Part shown: positions 62,512-64,000 of the stretch, piece after piece | Layout: each line of letters begins with the position of its first letter | How positions within the stretch are numbered: the stretch's first letter is position 1 | From: Mucilaginibacter straminoryzae | GTDB taxonomy: Bacteria > Bacteroidota > Bacteroidia > Sphingobacteriales > Sphingobacteriaceae | Length of the DNA stretch: 64,000 bases | NCBI RefSeq assembly: GCF_022953055.1 | Contig: NZ_JALJEJ010000002.1 | Location: 1 to 64,000, forward strand | Direction of reading: 5' to 3' | Program-made: the position numbers and the translations under genes | Notes under the pieces: generated by a model | What the model saw: the letters and a program-made list of their open reading frames with translations, nothing else | Told to the model about the DNA's origin: nothing | The model's database searches: none

Positions 62512-64000
62512 ATGTTTAAATATTCATTAGCATTATTGATGCTATCATTTACCTGCGCTTCGGCGCAGGTAAATTCAAACCGGTTATCTGTTACGCCTAA
62601 AAAGCCTGTACCGGGTAAGCCTGTCGAGTTGGTATACGATGTAAAGCTGGGTAAGCTCGATCAAAGCAAGCCCATTAAAGCTGCATTTTATCAATTCAGC
62701 AATTATGAATGGCACACAGACACCGCTTTGATGCAAAAGCAAGGCGAAAACGCCAAAGCCAGCTTTAATTTGTTACCTGCGGCATCTTTTGCGGCAGTCA
62801 AATTTTACCAGGGAAGTTTCCATTCGCAAGAGGCTGCCGATAATAACAATAAAAAAGGCTTCCCTATTCTGATTACAGACTCAAAAGGCAAAACACTTCC
62901 CGGTGGAGCATTGGCACAGGCTCTTTTTAAACTCCCCGGCTACAACGGTGGCGTGCCGGATTACTTTGCCAGTAAGTCGCCTATGCTTTCTGCCGATTCC
63001 CTTTCACTATTGCTGAATGAAGAATTAAAGCAAAAAGGAAGTACGCCCACTAAATTTTTAAACAAATACCTGGCTTTGCAAAGAGCAATCAAGGGAGATA
63101 AGTTTAAGGCAGACGCGCCGGCTATGATCGATAAGCTTCTCGAAGACAAAAACCTGGACGAAGACAATCTGATGGAGCTTCAGCGCGTGGCCCAATTCGA
63201 ATTAAAGGATGCAACCCGTGGTGCCGCCATCCAAAACCTGATACTAACCAAATATCCTAAAGGAAGCTTTGCCCGCTTTCAGGCCTATCGTGACGCCACT
63301 CAAAATGTCAAAAGCAACGAAAAGGTAATTGCTAACAGCGAGCTCTTCTTAAAGAAATTTCCGATAAGCGAATGGCGTCAACATCCTACCAATCAGGATT
63401 TTATTTATTACAGCCTTTATCGCAACCTGGCGACTGCGTATTTCGATAGCGGTGATTTTGAAGCCCTTCAACGATTAAGACCGGATTGGGATTTTAAAAC
63501 CGAAAACGAAGTATACCGCTGGAATATAGAACGTGCTTATATGCTTAAATCTGTCCCGGTAGCCAAATTGCAGTCCCTTGCGGATAGCCTTTACAAAGAT
63601 CTACTGGTAAAAGTAAATGACAAATCCTACTTAACTGATTTTGATTCTTATGCTGCGGCAAAAGAGAATGCTTTTGCTCAATTGAAAAACCGGACGGAAA
63701 ACGAGATCAACATTCACTACCAGAACGGAGATTACAAGGGGGCGTTAACCTATTATGAGCTACTTCGCCCGCAGGAAAGATTTGCCAATGCAGATATTAA
63801 TGCCCTCCATCTGGACTTGCTGGACAAGACCGGACAAAAGCAAATGATTCAACCCCTATTAGAAAATAGTCTAAGGAATAATGCCGTTACACCGGAGATG
63901 TTTGACAGGTTAAAACAGTTATATACAGCACAACATGGTAATGCCGAGGGGTACGATAACTACCTGGCTTCGCTGAAATCTGCAGATAAATTATCTGAAT
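62512..64000 (+). CDS. Secreted helical/TPR-like protein, probable TlpA-type (partial, runs off window)
   Basis: The frame from ATG 62512 stays open for 496 codons to the window end, so the gene is 3'-truncated only by the window. Signal peptide MFKYSLALLMLSFTCASAQ. An N-terminal Ig-like beta domain (VTPKKPVPGKPVELVYDVKL) is followed by helical repeats with tetratricopeptide-like character (NEINIHYQNGDYKGALTYYE). Bacteroidota proteins of this layout downstream of SusD usually end in a thioredoxin domain; that end is not visible here, so the TlpA call is inference. It lies 14 bp after susD in the same operon. Confidence 0.7.
   Translation, partial: MFKYSLALLMLSFTCASAQVNSNRLSVTPKKPVPGKPVELVYDVKLGKLDQSKPIKAAFYQFSNYEWHTDTALMQKQGENAKASFNLLPAASFAAVKFYQGSFHSQEAADNNNKKGFPILITDSKGKTLPGGALAQALFKLPGYNGGVPDYFASKSPMLSADSLSLLLNEELKQKGSTPTKFLNKYLALQRAIKGDKFKADAPAMIDKLLEDKNLDEDNLMELQRVAQFELKDATRGAAIQNLILTKYPKGSFARFQAYRDATQNVKSNEKVIANSELFLKKFPISEWRQHPTNQDFIYYSLYRNLATAYFDSGDFEALQRLRPDWDFKTENEVYRWNIERAYMLKSVPVAKLQSLADSLYKDLLVKVNDKSYLTDFDSYAAAKENAFAQLKNRTENEINIHYQNGDYKGALTYYELLRPQERFANADINALHLDLLDKTGQKQMIQPLLENSLRNNAVTPEMFDRLKQLYTAQHGNAEGYDNYLASLKSADKLSE

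Overview
The window comes from a Bacteroidota chromosome, most likely a Sphingobacteriaceae-type soil or plant-associated genus such as Mucilaginibacter or Pedobacter (placement is inference from gene content, not a database match). The signs are two SusC/SusD loci, each headed by an ECF sigma factor and a FecR-type anti-sigma factor; several TlpA thioredoxins with DUF4369-like N-termini; LytS/LytTR two-component pairs; DUF6443-type RHS proteins; GIGT(T/S)P repeat proteins; and sequences resembling the Bacteroidota -7 promoter box TAnnTTTG. No rRNA, tRNA or CRISPR array was seen.

Layout. (A) 0.4-10.5 kb, minus strand: one tight polymorphic-toxin operon. It holds three secreted GIGT(T/S)P proteins, a 1083-aa RHS/YD partner, an RHS protein ending in a HYD1-type ADP-ribosyltransferase toxin domain, and a 90-aa DUF6881-like candidate immunity protein. 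(B) 10.5-11.9 kb: a gene-free scar with a strong hairpin terminator, a T12G11 homopolymer and a decayed tyrosine-recombinase remnant. (C) 11.9-21.7 kb: small metabolic and regulatory units. These are an NTF2-like protein; an aldo/keto reductase with an AraC regulator; a LytS/LytTR pair followed by a fatty acid hydroxylase, a V/R/P-rich peptide, a Spy-like protein and a serine hydrolase, three of these units sharing an upstream direct-repeat motif; a broken GH36 alpha-galactosidase; and an SDR enzyme with an AraC regulator. (D) 22.0-39.3 kb, minus strand: ECF sigma - FecR - SusC (with STN domain) - SusD - ABC ATPase - ABC permease/GldG fusion - two different truncated MutS-type ATPases - TlpA thioredoxin - M16 peptidase. 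(E) 39.4-48.2 kb: further TlpA proteins, a Tat-exported metallophosphoesterase, a DUF389 membrane protein with a small membrane partner, and a second LytS/LytTR pair. (F) 48.5-55.3 kb, plus strand: three overlapping genes for a polysaccharide synthase/hydrolase system, including a GT2-GH26-TIM-barrel fusion. (G) 55.4-64.0 kb, plus strand: a second ECF sigma - FecR - SusC - SusD locus, followed by a secreted protein cut by the window end.

How the parts work together. Loci D and G have the classic trans-envelope signalling layout: substrate binding by an STN-bearing TonB-dependent transporter is relayed through FecR to the ECF sigma factor. In locus D the imported or sensed ligand would be handled by an inner-membrane ABC complex, a periplasmic thiol oxidoreductase and a zinc peptidase, which points to a peptide ligand; the role of the paired MutS-like ATPases is unexplained. 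Locus F looks like a beta-glycan synthase coupled to its own hydrolase or transglycosylase domains, several of them catalytically degenerate. Locus A looks like a secreted toxin system with a swappable C-terminal warhead.
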